DNA of 64,000 nt from Arsukibacterium indicum (GTDB lineage Bacteria > Pseudomonadota > Gammaproteobacteria > Enterobacterales > Alteromonadaceae): the NCBI RefSeq assembly GCF_019100565.1, contig NZ_JAHRID010000007.1, forward strand, positions 86,155 to 150,154, given 5' to 3'. The notes below the pieces were generated by a model, which saw only the letters and a list, made by a program, of their open reading frames with translations, was not told where the DNA came from and ran no database searches. The translations under genes were made by a program, and so were the position numbers. Position 1 is the stretch's first letter. Each line of letters opens with the position of its first letter. This document shows positions 35,544 to 44,313 of the stretch, one piece after another.

Positions 35544-37652
35544 TTAGGGTAGCGGTAACCGATAAATGTCACCCTGCGGGGGCTGGCGTTTCACAAAATA
35601 TATTGCCCGGCTGCTAACGCTGTAGTGATGAACCAGCTCCGGGCTATCTGCCAGCAGTAGTTCAGGTTTGGCATCAGCGGCCAGCGGTTTACGAAAAATG
35701 CCAGCGCCCGGCTGATAATAAATAATGCTCTCACCCTGCAATTGCCAGTTCAGCCAGTTAACTTTGTCAAAATCGGCCAGTAGCAGCTGCTCTTCACCAC
35801 TGGCCAGGTCCAGCTGCCATAAACCATCCTGATGAAACTTGCTGTAATAAAGCATATCGCCAAGCTGATATCCACTGTAACCGCCCTGCGTTGTTAGCTG
35901 CTGGTGTTCTGCGCCTTGCAACTGATAGCGCCACAGTTGCCAGTCACCACTTTTATTACTGCTGTAAATCAGGCTGTTATTATCATTGCCATGGTTAACC
36001 ACATAGGCCTGATGTTCAGCAGAAAATACCTGGCTTAACTGGCCGCCATGGCCATCGGCCAGTTCCAGTTGATACACCGCCCCTTGCTGACTGAAAAAAA
36101 TACTGCGTTGATCATTGGACCAGCCAAATCTGATAAAACCCGCCGGTGCCGGGATCGCGGCCAGCATATGTTCCGGGCCATTGTAAGGTTTGCGCCAAAG
36201 CTGATGAATGCCCTGGCGGGTAGACAGAAACAGCAGCTCGGTATCCTGCTGGTTAACCCGGGGTAAAAGGTCCAGCCGTGAGCTGTAAATATGCGCTGTG
36301 GCAGACTCGTCGCCGCCGTCATCAGCCAGCGGTTTGCGCCAAATATCGGCTTGCTGCTGCTGGCTGGCAAAAAACAGCTGCTGTCCGGTACTGGTTATCG
36401 AATTAACTTGCTGCTGCGAATAGAAATAGTGGCTGAGACTGAAATCAGCCGCCAGGGTAAATAGTTGGTTGCTGGCAGCGAGGATCAGTGACTGGCCGGC
36501 CGGCCAGCTTAAATCCACTACGTTAATATCCAGATCAGTAGTGTGGTGCAGTTGCGGCGGCTTGCTATCGGCCAACTGATACAAACTTAGCCGGCTGCGC
36601 TGTGCTGTCAGGTAACTGGCTATTGCCAGTTGCCCACCATCGGCAGCAACGGCCAAAGCGATAGCGCCGTTAAAACTGGCCGGGTCGGCCAGGGTGAGTT
36701 GTTGCTGATTGGCGGTGGCAAGCTGATAACGATATACCAGATAAGGCCGGGTTTTGTTCTGGCGTAGCCGGTAAAAAAAGTATTCGCTGTCCGGGCTCCA
36801 GGCGGCTTCAAATACACTGTCTGATGCACAATCAAACAACTGGCGCTCTGGCGCGACCGGGCGCAATGGTAATAGCATTATCTGACATTGCCCGTTATCC
36901 AATCTGCGGTACACCAGCTTGTTTCCATCCGGGCTGATACTGCCATTAAGCGCCTGGACCGCTGCCGCAATAAGCGGTTTGTCCTGCTGCTCACTGCGCA
37001 GCCAAAACTGAATTTTCCCGTTCGCATCCCGCCGGTGGAACAACAGCTGGCCGTCGTCACTGCTGCTGATATCAAATTCAGCACCGTCAAAGCTGGTTAC
37101 CGGTTCGGGGATCAGCACCTTATCCGCTACAGTGCTGACAGCAGGCACTGTTTTAAGCCAGGCCAAGCTTAATGCTATTACTGCAAGCAGAAGCGCACTA
37201 ATCAGCCAGGATACTCTGCTGCCAGCAGGGCCTGCTGGCCGGGCTGTGGTGCTGTCGGTGGCAAAAGGCTGCGGGGTCTTATCTGGCTGAGCCGGCAGTT
37301 CATTTAGCTTGGAAGCGGTATCCGTTACTGGCTGTATTAAGCTGGCCGCAGGTACCAGGCAATAGCCCAGTTTAGGAATGGTAGCAATATAGTCGGTTTC
37401 CGGGTCCAGGCTGGCACAGGCTTTTCGCAATAAGCTCACCGCACGGTTTATGGCGCTCTCGCTTACCACCCGGCCATCCCAGATTTCATTTATAAGTTGC
37501 TCGCGACTGACCGGCTCGCCGGCGTGCCGGGCCAGAAACAACAGCAGCTCTGCCTGTCGTGGTTCCAGGGTGCAGTGTTGGCTATTCAGCTGCAGGGTAC
37601 GCCGTTGCGGATCAAATATCAGCTGGCCCAGCTGCCATTGCTGTTTATTCAT
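35544..37652 (-). CDS. CadC-like membrane-spanning regulator with WD40/TolB-like periplasmic domain
   Basis: The product has an OmpR-type winged-helix DNA-binding domain at the N terminus (about 5-105, with EPRQAELLLFLARHAGEPVS and SESAINRAVSLLRKACA), a linker, one membrane helix (about 145-165) and a large periplasmic part of about 500 residues made of TolB/WD40-like blades (SPDGNKLVYRR, WSPDSEYFFYR, WSNDQRSIFFS). This resembles the ToxR/CadC one-component regulators that sense outside the membrane and bind DNA inside. Length is 702 residues from the ATG at 37652; a TTG four codons earlier abuts the AAGGGG and is less likely. It is divergent from the hydrolase lipoprotein gene, its most likely target. 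Confidence 0.87.
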   Translation of the reverse strand: MNKQQWQLGQLIFDPQRRTLQLNSQHCTLEPRQAELLLFLARHAGEPVSREQLINEIWDGRVVSESAINRAVSLLRKACASLDPETDYIATIPKLGYCLVPAASLIQPVTDTASKLNELPAQPDKTPQPFATDSTTARPAGPAGSRVSWLISALLLAVIALSLAWLKTVPAVSTVADKVLIPEPVTSFDGAEFDISSSDDGQLLFHRRDANGKIQFWLRSEQQDKPLIAAAVQALNGSISPDGNKLVYRRLDNGQCQIMLLPLRPVAPERQLFDCASDSVFEAAWSPDSEYFFYRLRQNKTRPYLVYRYQLATANQQQLTLADPASFNGAIALAVAADGGQLAIASYLTAQRSRLSLYQLADSKPPQLHHTTDLDINVVDLSWPAGQSLILAASNQLFTLAADFSLSHYFYSQQQVNSITSTGQQLFFASQQQQADIWRKPLADDGGDESATAHIYSSRLDLLPRVNQQDTELLFLSTRQGIHQLWRKPYNGPEHMLAAIPAPAGFIRFGWSNDQRSIFFSQQGAVYQLELADGHGGQLSQVFSAEHQAYVVNHGNDNNSLIYSSNKSGDWQLWRYQLQGAEHQQLTTQGGYSGYQLGDMLYYSKFHQDGLWQLDLASGEEQLLLADFDKVNWLNWQLQGESIIYYQPGAGIFRKPLAADAKPELLLADSPELVHHYSVSSRAIYFVKRQPPQGDIYRLPLP

Positions 37653-37790
37653 GTTGTAGTGCAACCCCTTGTATTTATTGCAGAAAAATGCAGTAAGCTT
37701 TTCATCACAAATTCATCAGCTGCCCCTTATCGCCAATGGTGTCAGGGGCACTTAGCTTAACTGGCGACTTTATGTTAACAGGAAAGTAAT

Positions 37791-39581
37791 ATGAAATTAC
37801 AACTAAGATTTTTGTTGTTGCTGTCAGCGCTATTGTTAGCGGTGCAACTGACAGGCTGTGGCGGCAGCGATAGTGAGCCAGCAGACAGCAATGTGATAAA
37901 ACTGGCTGATCGTCAGTACACCCTGGTGTTGCCAGCCGGCTACCGGCCAGAGCAGGATTATAAGTTATTGCTGGCGTTTCATGGTTCAGGTGGTTCCAGT
38001 GCAGACATGCAGCGTACCGCAGGCTTTAGCAGTTACAGCAACGACTATATTGTCGCTTATCCGCAAGCCGGTACCATAGAGTGGAACGAGGGGTGTAATT
38101 GCAATATTGCCAACCGGCTGGGTATTGACGATTTGGGCTTTGTTGATCAGGTTATTGCCGATATCAGCGCGAAGCACCGGGTTAACCAGGATGAAATTTA
38201 TGCCGCTGGTTTCTCGCAGGGCGGTTTGTTTACCCAGAATCTGGCCTGTAATCGCAGCAGCCGTTTTAAAGCATTTGCGGTAGTGGCGGCGCCAATGTCA
38301 GGTCAGTTGTGGCAAAGCTGTGCGCCAGCGGAACCCGTGTCGATCATGATGGTAATGGGCAAAAACGATTCCGTGTTGCCCTACAATGGCTACACCCACT
38401 CCAACTTCGGTCTGGTGTCTGCGCCGCAGGCAATTGCCCGCTTTGCCAGTCTGAATAACAGTTTACCGCTGGCCCAGCGCCAAACGCTGGCGGCAGATCA
38501 GGTTGAGTTGCTCAGTTACAGCAATGGCGCACAAAAAGCTGAGTTATTCAGCATTAAGCAAGGTCAGCATCAATGGACGTTTAGCCCGTTCGATACCTCT
38601 GCTGAAATTCTGACATTTTTTCAGCAGCTGGATACGCCGCGCTTGCCGGAAGCATCCGAGGTCGTGCAAGTTGACGACAAGCGTTTTCATGTAAGGTTGA
38701 TGGGTGAGCAACATGCGGGCCCAGCGGTCGTGCTGCTGGCCGGGCCCAATGAGAACTATCATAGTGACAGCGCCTGGTTCAGCCTGTTGCAACCCGTGCT
38801 GGCTGACAAATACCGGGTGTACAGTATAGACAGGCTGGGCAATGGCTTTAGTGATGCTGCCGACGACGTGTCGTACCGGCGATTTGCAGACGATTTAGCC
38901 GCGGTTCTGCAAACGGTAAATGAACAGCAGGTTGTGATAGTCGCGATGGCCAGTGCCAGTATCAGCGCGCGTTTGTTCTATGAAAACCATCATCAGGCTA
39001 TCGATATTAAAGCCATGCTATACATTGATCCGGATGTGCCATTAGCCAACTCACTAAGTATTTATCAGGGCTATCCGGCCGATTGGTATCTGGCCAACCT
39101 GGAGGCGCTGATTCCGCATCTGGCAAGCGGCGCCTGGACAGAGCGCACAGCTGATAAACTTCAGGCTGAGCGCAGCCATATTAAAAGCCTGGTGGGCGAC
39201 AACCCGCTGATGGACTGGCAATATTTTGATTTAATCAGTCAGCAGCGCCTGTTGATTCGTCACCAGCAAAGCCGGGCCAGGGAAATTGCGGCCTACACCG
39301 CCGATTTAAATGCCTATGCAGCCCTTCCTATGTTAACTGCAATACCGGTATCGGTTATCGATACCGATTTTGAGCAGGCGCAAATTGATGCCAACCCGGA
39401 AAACGCTGAACAGTTGCTCTTATGGCAGCAGGAAAGTAACAGCTGGAATCAGCAGCAGGCGGAGCTGGCAAACGGCCAGTATATTGTACTAAGCAACAGT
39501 GACCACCTGGTGGCGCTGGAGCAACCGGAAAAAATTAAAGCAGCACTGGACTGGTTATTCGCCCAGTTACAATTGCCTTGA
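37791..39581 (+). CDS. Lipoprotein with two alpha/beta-hydrolase domains (PHB-depolymerase-like esterase plus degenerate hydrolase)
   Basis: The 596-residue product begins with a lipoprotein signal (VQLTGC). Domain one (about 38-270) resembles the PHB-depolymerase/feruloyl-esterase group, with oxyanion segment LLLAFHGSGGSSADM, nucleophile elbow GFSQGG and the acidic residue near MVMGKNDSVLPY. Domain two (about 285-595) has an ordinary alpha/beta-hydrolase outline, with VVLLAGPNENYHS, YSIDRLGNGFSD and a late His in NSDHLVALEQP. However, the usual G-x-S-x-G elbow reads VAMASASISARLF; by alignment the nucleophile position is alanine. Domain two may therefore be inactive or use a shifted serine. 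The gene is divergent from the CadC-like regulator. Confidence 0.8.
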   Translation: MKLQLRFLLLLSALLLAVQLTGCGGSDSEPADSNVIKLADRQYTLVLPAGYRPEQDYKLLLAFHGSGGSSADMQRTAGFSSYSNDYIVAYPQAGTIEWNEGCNCNIANRLGIDDLGFVDQVIADISAKHRVNQDEIYAAGFSQGGLFTQNLACNRSSRFKAFAVVAAPMSGQLWQSCAPAEPVSIMMVMGKNDSVLPYNGYTHSNFGLVSAPQAIARFASLNNSLPLAQRQTLAADQVELLSYSNGAQKAELFSIKQGQHQWTFSPFDTSAEILTFFQQLDTPRLPEASEVVQVDDKRFHVRLMGEQHAGPAVVLLAGPNENYHSDSAWFSLLQPVLADKYRVYSIDRLGNGFSDAADDVSYRRFADDLAAVLQTVNEQQVVIVAMASASISARLFYENHHQAIDIKAMLYIDPDVPLANSLSIYQGYPADWYLANLEALIPHLASGAWTERTADKLQAERSHIKSLVGDNPLMDWQYFDLISQQRLLIRHQQSRAREIAAYTADLNAYAALPMLTAIPVSVIDTDFEQAQIDANPENAEQLLLWQQESNSWNQQQAELANGQYIVLSNSDHLVALEQPEKIKAALDWLFAQLQLP

Positions 39582-39604
39582 GTGCTTAACAGCATAGCGG
39601 CTAA

Positions 39605-41074
39605 TTAGTTAGCGCATTGCACCAGCGTTTGATACTCATCAAAAGCGAAGTGATCGGTCATACCGCTGATAAAATCCTGCAATAGCCGGCAGCGGTAGTA
39701 AAGCTCAAGCGCGCTATTGTCGCTGCAGTTGGCATTGTCGTCGATAGCCGCAACTGCCAGTTGATAAGCTGCAACATGTTTATTTGGCAGGCGGTGCGCC
39801 AGCCGCTGTTCACGGCCAAACTGGTAGCCCTGGTTCGCCAGCACGGCGGTAAAGTCTGTAGCCGCTAACAGCAGTAACGGCTGGTAACTTTGCAGCAGGC
39901 CGGCAATAATGCGCTGGCCCTGCAGTTCCAGGGTTTCCACCTCGGGTTGGTTGAAAACAAACTGGCGGGCTACCTGCTTAAACGTGCTGGTAATTGCATG
40001 ATACTGGCTGCCATCTTCCAGTAACGCCCGGTTTAAGCTGCCATGATAAACTGCATCGATATTGGCAATAAATTGCTCTGCCGCATGGCGTACCAACGGG
40101 TGGATCATGCCAACCCTAAGCTTAATAAAAAATTCAGAGCTTTTGTTAATGGGTTCGGCAGCAGCTTTATCCAGCGCGGCTTTTACCAACGCCGAAAAAC
40201 TTTCACTGGCACCACTGTGCGTGGCAATCAGCCGGCCCTCTGGCTCCAGTTTATTAAACGCCAGATTGAGTTGCTGCGCCAGCTCGGGCAGGCTGAATAA
40301 ACCCTTTTCTACCGCGTCTTCCAAGTCCGCCAGGCAGTAAGAAATGTCATCAGCGGCTTCCATAATATAAGTAAGCGGGTGGCGGTTGCCGGGCGTCGTC
40401 TCCAGCGCTTGCCACAGGTTTTCGATAAAACTCTGTTCAGCAAAATAATAGCCGGGTTTTTTCTGCAAATAGCTTTGTGGGTGGCTGCTCTCTGGTTTGC
40501 GGGCGCTGGCGAGCCGGGTATATTTTAAAATGCATGCGGTTTGCGAAAAGGTCAGGTTCATCCGCTGCAGGCTATGAACCAGCCGGATAGCCTGGGCATT
40601 GCCTTCAAACTGGGTAAGCTCACAGCATAAGGTTTGCCATAACGTGTTGTCTGCCAGCTGATGGCAGCGGTTTAGCTCCGGTATTGTCTGGCTGAACCAA
40701 TGATTAATTGCGCTTTCACCGTTATGGCCAAATGGTGGGTTACCAACATCGTGCAGCAGGCAGGCCATTTCTACCAGCGATTCAATGGGCCGTTCTAAGC
40801 CGGTTAAGCCATATTGCGTTTGCTGTTCATCACTTAACTGCTTATAGATAGTTTGCACAATAAAGCGACCGGTTTGCTGCACTTCCAGCGAATGGGTTAG
40901 CCGGCTGCGCACGGCGGCATTGCGCTCCAGTGGAAATACCTGAGTTTTTTGCTGCAGCCGCCGCACGGCTGCAGAATTAATAATCCGGCCCCGGTCGCTT
41001 TCCAGCGCGCTTTGCAAGTGGCCACTGCGGCTTTGAAGTGGTCTGTCGGCTTTGATTTTAGTGCGAAAATCCAT
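39605..41074 (-). CDS. dgt: Deoxyguanosinetriphosphate triphosphohydrolase (dGTPase)
   Basis: This HD-domain enzyme cleaves dGTP to deoxyguanosine and triphosphate, which controls dNTP pools and can limit phage. The 489-residue length is near that of E. coli Dgt (505). Metal-binding motifs: H in RLTHSLEVQQTGR, the HD pair in MACLLHDVGNPPFGHNGE, and the later Asp in MEAADDISYCLADLEDA. N-terminal DRGRIINSAAVRRLQQKTQV is the family start. It stands alone: the preceding gene is convergent and the next one upstream is 280 bases away. Confidence in identity is high; physiological role here is not shown. Confidence 0.92.
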   Translation of the reverse strand: MDFRTKIKADRPLQSRSGHLQSALESDRGRIINSAAVRRLQQKTQVFPLERNAAVRSRLTHSLEVQQTGRFIVQTIYKQLSDEQQTQYGLTGLERPIESLVEMACLLHDVGNPPFGHNGESAINHWFSQTIPELNRCHQLADNTLWQTLCCELTQFEGNAQAIRLVHSLQRMNLTFSQTACILKYTRLASARKPESSHPQSYLQKKPGYYFAEQSFIENLWQALETTPGNRHPLTYIMEAADDISYCLADLEDAVEKGLFSLPELAQQLNLAFNKLEPEGRLIATHSGASESFSALVKAALDKAAAEPINKSSEFFIKLRVGMIHPLVRHAAEQFIANIDAVYHGSLNRALLEDGSQYHAITSTFKQVARQFVFNQPEVETLELQGQRIIAGLLQSYQPLLLLAATDFTAVLANQGYQFGREQRLAHRLPNKHVAAYQLAVAAIDDNANCSDNSALELYYRCRLLQDFISGMTDHFAFDEYQTLVQCAN

Positions 41075-41159
41075 GAAAAAGCCTGCTTTGCTAGCAAATG
41101 ACAGCAGTGTGGCGTAAAACGCGTCTTGCTGTAAAGCTTTTGCTTAGTCAGGCGGGTGA

Positions 41160-41300
41160 CGTCGCAACCGGTTAACCCACGCCAACACGCCGTAAACCCA
41201 TCCCTGGGGTCTCGTTTATAAACTTCATCCATGAAGTTTACCCTTCGGGCCAGCAAGGCTGTTTAAATTCGTTCCTGACGAATTTATCCGCCCGTCCAGG
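41160..41300. repeat. Intergenic element with paired palindromes
   Basis: TAAACTTCAT (41219-41228) and ATGAAGTTTA (41231-41240) form a perfect 10-bp hairpin. TAAATTCGT (41264-41272) and ACGAATTTA (41278-41286) form a second 9-bp hairpin 23 bases later. GGTTAACC-type sequences flank both sides (41170 and 41330). No open frame fits this 280-base gap between dgt and the response-regulator gene. It looks like a dispersed intergenic repeat; dgt's promoter may also lie here. Confidence 0.5.
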
Positions 41301-41355
41301 GCTTCAACGGTTGGCTTAGGGTTAACCGGTTGCTTTTAATCTAACCTGTTTTTAA

Positions 41356-41952
41356 TCACAACCAGCCTTTCTGCCGGGCAATCCTTGCGGCGTCGATTCG
41401 ATTGGCGGCGTGCAGTTTGCTGATTGCCTCAGATAAGTAATTGCGGGCAGTGCCCTCGGCAATATAAAGCTCTGCGGCAATTTCGCTGGTGCTTTTGCCT
41501 TCGCTTGCCAGGCGCAGCGCCTGACGCTCTTTCTCACTTAGCGGGTCTTGCTCACCCAGCGAGTTTAACAGCAGCTCGCTGTCGACCACTTTTTTACCGG
41601 CCATAACCTGCTGGATGGCCTGCACCAGCTGTTCTACCGGTGCATCTTTTAATAAAAAACCGCCAACGCCGGCGTCCATCGCCCGTTTAACATAACCAGC
41701 CCGGCCAAAGGTAGTAATGATCACTACTTTAGTTGGCAGTTGCTGTTGCTGCACATGCTGCGCCAGCTCAATGCCGCTGCAGCCGGGCATTTCAATATCA
41801 CTTAGCAGCAAATCAAAGCCCTGATTTTTTAATAACGCTAATGCTGCCGTACCGTCAGCGGCTTCAGTAACCTCAAAGCCCGCTTCAAGTCGCAACAGGC
41901 TGGCCAAGGCAGTACGGACCATGGCCTGATCTTCAGCCAGTAAAATGTTCAT
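41356..41952 (-). CDS. NarL/DesR-family response regulator
   Basis: The 198-residue protein has a receiver domain (about 1-120; acidic pocket AEDQ near the start, phospho-acceptor Asp in LLLSDIEMPGCSG, conserved Lys in LLKDAPV) and a LuxR-type helix-turn-helix at the C terminus (LSEKERQALRLASEGKSTSE, then AEGTARNYLSEAISKL). Its start overlaps the kinase stop by four bases (ATGA), so sensor and regulator are coupled. The likely target is the divergent operon of small peptide, ABC exporter and amidohydrolase. This arrangement is the one known from DesKR-type systems that sense membrane or antibiotic stress; the stimulus here is unknown. Confidence 0.92.
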   Translation of the reverse strand: MNILLAEDQAMVRTALASLLRLEAGFEVTEAADGTAALALLKNQGFDLLLSDIEMPGCSGIELAQHVQQQQLPTKVVIITTFGRAGYVKRAMDAGVGGFLLKDAPVEQLVQAIQQVMAGKKVVDSELLLNSLGEQDPLSEKERQALRLASEGKSTSEIAAELYIAEGTARNYLSEAISKLHAANRIDAARIARQKGWL

Positions 41953-43040
41953 TCGGTTGCTTCCTGTAACATGATAGGTTGCCGGGGCAGCTTAATCGTG
42001 GCGGTCAGCCCCTGTTGATGCTGCAAAGTAAGGGTTGCATTAATCGCCGCTAAACGTTCACGCAGGCCGCGAATACCATTGCCCTCTTTTACGTCGGCTT
42101 GCTGACCATTGTCGCTTAAATAAATATGCAAGGTATCAGCTTGTTCGGTAAAGCGCAGCTGGCAGTGGTCTCCCTGGCTATGGCGCATCACATTGGTCAC
42201 CAGTTCAGTAAGTGCCAGCACTACTGCCGTTTCCCGGCGGTTATCCAATTCTGGGATTTCTCCACTTAACTCTGCCGCAAAGCCGGCATCGCGCAGCCTG
42301 CTAAGTAGTTTAGCCACCTCCGCAGTCAGCCCCTGGTGCTTGTAGCCCGATACACTTTGCCGCACCTGGCTCAGGGCGTCGCGGGCAATCTCACTTAATT
42401 CGGTTAACTGTTGTTGTGCTGCTTCAGTTTGCTGCCTTGCCAGCAGCTTTTCTGCCAAATCTGCCTTTAAAATAATGCTGGATAAGGTATGGCCAAGAAT
42501 GTCGTGTAAATCACGACCAATCCGTTCCCGTTCAACCATGGTAGCCAGCTGTTTAACTTCATCTTCACTTTGCTGTTCGGCCAGACGATGGCGTAGTTTC
42601 GCCTGCTCTGCCCGACCCAGAAAGCTCACCGCCAGCACAATCGGAATGCCCATCACTAAAAACAGGTTCCAGTGAATAGTCAGAAAAACCTTTAGCAGAA
42701 TCAGTAAGGTAATTAACAGTGACATTAGTAGCAGATAACGACGTAACGAATAAGCAAAGCCGATAAAAAAGCCGGCATAGGCAAACATGGCAATGGAGCC
42801 CGGGTTCACCGGAGTAATTAAGGCGGCAACCAGCACAATGCCAGCAATGGGCCAGTGTATGGTGTGGCGGTTACAACGATAAGCCCAGAAATAGCAACCC
42901 AGAAACAACAGCAATGCCATGACCATACTAAGGTACTGCCACGGCGCAAAACTCACTGTAAATAGCGGAATAATATAGAAAATAAGGTTTATCAGATAAA
43001 CCCAGCTCAGTTTACTTTCCAGTTTGTCGAATGACGTCAT
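41949..43040 (-). CDS. DesK-like sensor histidine kinase (HisKA_3)
   Basis: The 363-residue kinase has about five or six membrane helices in the first 150 residues and no large outside domain, so it probably senses a signal in or at the membrane. A short coiled coil leads to the HisKA_3 motif ERIGRDLHDILGHTLSSI with the phosphorylated His. The ATPase domain has an N-box (VLALTELVTNVMRHSQ) and a G-box (DVKEGNGIRGLRERL). GGGAGAA gives a ribosome-binding site. It is the first gene of the operon with the response regulator and is divergent from the ABC-exporter operon, with about 200 bases between them. Confidence 0.92.
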   Translation of the reverse strand: MTSFDKLESKLSWVYLINLIFYIIPLFTVSFAPWQYLSMVMALLLFLGCYFWAYRCNRHTIHWPIAGIVLVAALITPVNPGSIAMFAYAGFFIGFAYSLRRYLLLMSLLITLLILLKVFLTIHWNLFLVMGIPIVLAVSFLGRAEQAKLRHRLAEQQSEDEVKQLATMVERERIGRDLHDILGHTLSSIILKADLAEKLLARQQTEAAQQQLTELSEIARDALSQVRQSVSGYKHQGLTAEVAKLLSRLRDAGFAAELSGEIPELDNRRETAVVLALTELVTNVMRHSQGDHCQLRFTEQADTLHIYLSDNGQQADVKEGNGIRGLRERLAAINATLTLQHQQGLTATIKLPRQPIMLQEATE

Positions 43041-43242
43041 CTACTTCTCCCGACCTGTTCTGATTGCCAGTGTAATAAGCAACAGGGGGTTATGCCAGTG
43101 ACAAAGGTCACAGTGTCGTATGACAGTTGTCATCCGCAATTGGTGACAATCATTACCTGCACCTGAACGCCTCCACATTTATCCTGACAACCTCATTATT
43201 AAACATTCACAAACACTTAGAGCACTAACGGGGTAGTCAAAA

Positions 43243-43374
43243 ATGAAAGCAGCAAATTTGAAGATTTTAACACTGGCCGTGTTGCAGAGCACTGTCAACG
43301 TATTTATGGCAGATGCGCCAGAGTGGCTGAATCAGCAAACTAGCCAGTTTTTAGCACAAACCGGGCAGGAGTAA
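43243..43374 (+). CDS. Small secreted or membrane peptide (43 residues) at the head of the ABC operon
   Basis: ATG at 43243, with GGGG 11-14 bases ahead, opens 43 codons: an N-terminal lysine-containing start, a hydrophobic stretch LKILTLAVLQSTVNVFMA, then a polar tail rich in glutamine and ending QTGQE. The shape is that of a signal peptide plus short mature peptide, with a possible cleavage after FMA. The AGGAG of the next gene lies in its last codons, and its stop is only three bases before the ABC-ATPase start, so it is almost certainly in the same transcript and coupled. No similarity is recognised. It may be a leader, a regulator of the kinase, or an exported peptide. Confidence 0.6.
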   Translation: MKAANLKILTLAVLQSTVNVFMADAPEWLNQQTSQFLAQTGQE

Positions 43375-43377
43375 GCA

Positions 43378-44313
43378 ATGAGCGCGTTGCAAACACAATT
43401 AAAGGTAACCGGACTGGTGAAACGTTTTGCCGGTAAAACGGTACTGGCCGGCGTTGACTTGATCCTGGACGCGGGCGAAGTGCTGTGTATTCTTGGCCCT
43501 AATGGTGCAGGCAAAACTACGCTTATTTCGGCTATTTTAGGGCTTATCGGCACCGATAGCGGTGAAATACAGCTGCTGGGACAGCCTCAAAAAGGCACTA
43601 ACCGTAGTATGGCATTGCGCCAGCAATGCGGGGTGATGATGCAAATTGGCAGCCTCAGCGCCAATTTAACGGTAGCCGAGCAGTGTGATTTGTTCAGCAG
43701 CTATTACGATAACGGTTATAGCGCGGCAGAGCTGGTAAAACTGGCCGGTTTGCAGGCACAGGCCAAAGTGCGGTTTGGCCGGTTGTCAGGAGGCCAGAAA
43801 CAACGCTTGCTGTTTGCTCTGGCTTTGGCCGGCAAACCGAAGCTGGTATTTCTGGATGAGCCTACCCTGGGTATGGATGTGGAAGCCAGGCGCAATTTAT
43901 GGCAGCAAATCCGCCAGCTAAAACAACAAGGGGTGGCTGTGGTGTTGACCACTCATTATCTGGAAGAGGCAGAGCAGCTGGCCGACCGGATTATGGTGCT
44001 GCATCAGGGCCGGTTTATTGCCAATGGTAGCCCACAGCAACTGAAAGAGTTAACCCGGTACAAAGTGGTGCAATGTTGCAGTAGCTTAACTGATGCTGAG
44101 TTACTGGCACTGCCTGGCGCATTGCAGCTTAGCAGACAGCAGGGGGTAATAACGCTGCACAGCAGCCATGCCGAACAAACAGTCAAAGCATTACTTGACA
44201 AGGATGGCGCTGTCAGCCAGCTGGAAGTACGGCCAGTGGCATTAGAGCAGGCGTTTTTACAACTAACCGCACAATCTGCTGAGCGCAGCGCAAATAAGGA
44301 GCAAGCCGCATGA
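43378..44313 (+). CDS. ABC transporter ATP-binding protein
   Basis: This ATPase of 311 residues drives an ABC-2 type exporter. Motifs are complete: Walker A GPNGAGKTTL, signature LSGGQKQRLLFAL, Walker B LVFLDEPTLGMD and the switch His in LTTHYLEE. The C-terminal 80 residues form the extra domain common in drug and lipid exporters of the NatA/CcmA type. AGGAG overlaps the stop of the small upstream gene. Its own stop overlaps the permease start by four bases. Transport direction (export) follows from the family; the substrate is unknown. Confidence 0.93.
   Translation: MSALQTQLKVTGLVKRFAGKTVLAGVDLILDAGEVLCILGPNGAGKTTLISAILGLIGTDSGEIQLLGQPQKGTNRSMALRQQCGVMMQIGSLSANLTVAEQCDLFSSYYDNGYSAAELVKLAGLQAQAKVRFGRLSGGQKQRLLFALALAGKPKLVFLDEPTLGMDVEARRNLWQQIRQLKQQGVAVVLTTHYLEEAEQLADRIMVLHQGRFIANGSPQQLKELTRYKVVQCCSSLTDAELLALPGALQLSRQQGVITLHSSHAEQTVKALLDKDGAVSQLEVRPVALEQAFLQLTAQSAERSANKEQAA

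Noticed and set aside
38544-38792. Antisense frames inside the hydrolase and other high-GC genes
   Set aside because: No ribosome sites, no family features, fully inside well-supported genes.
39605-41074. dGTPase as part of a phage-defence island
   Set aside because: Dgt can restrict phage, but no other defence gene is next to it and it looks like the housekeeping form.
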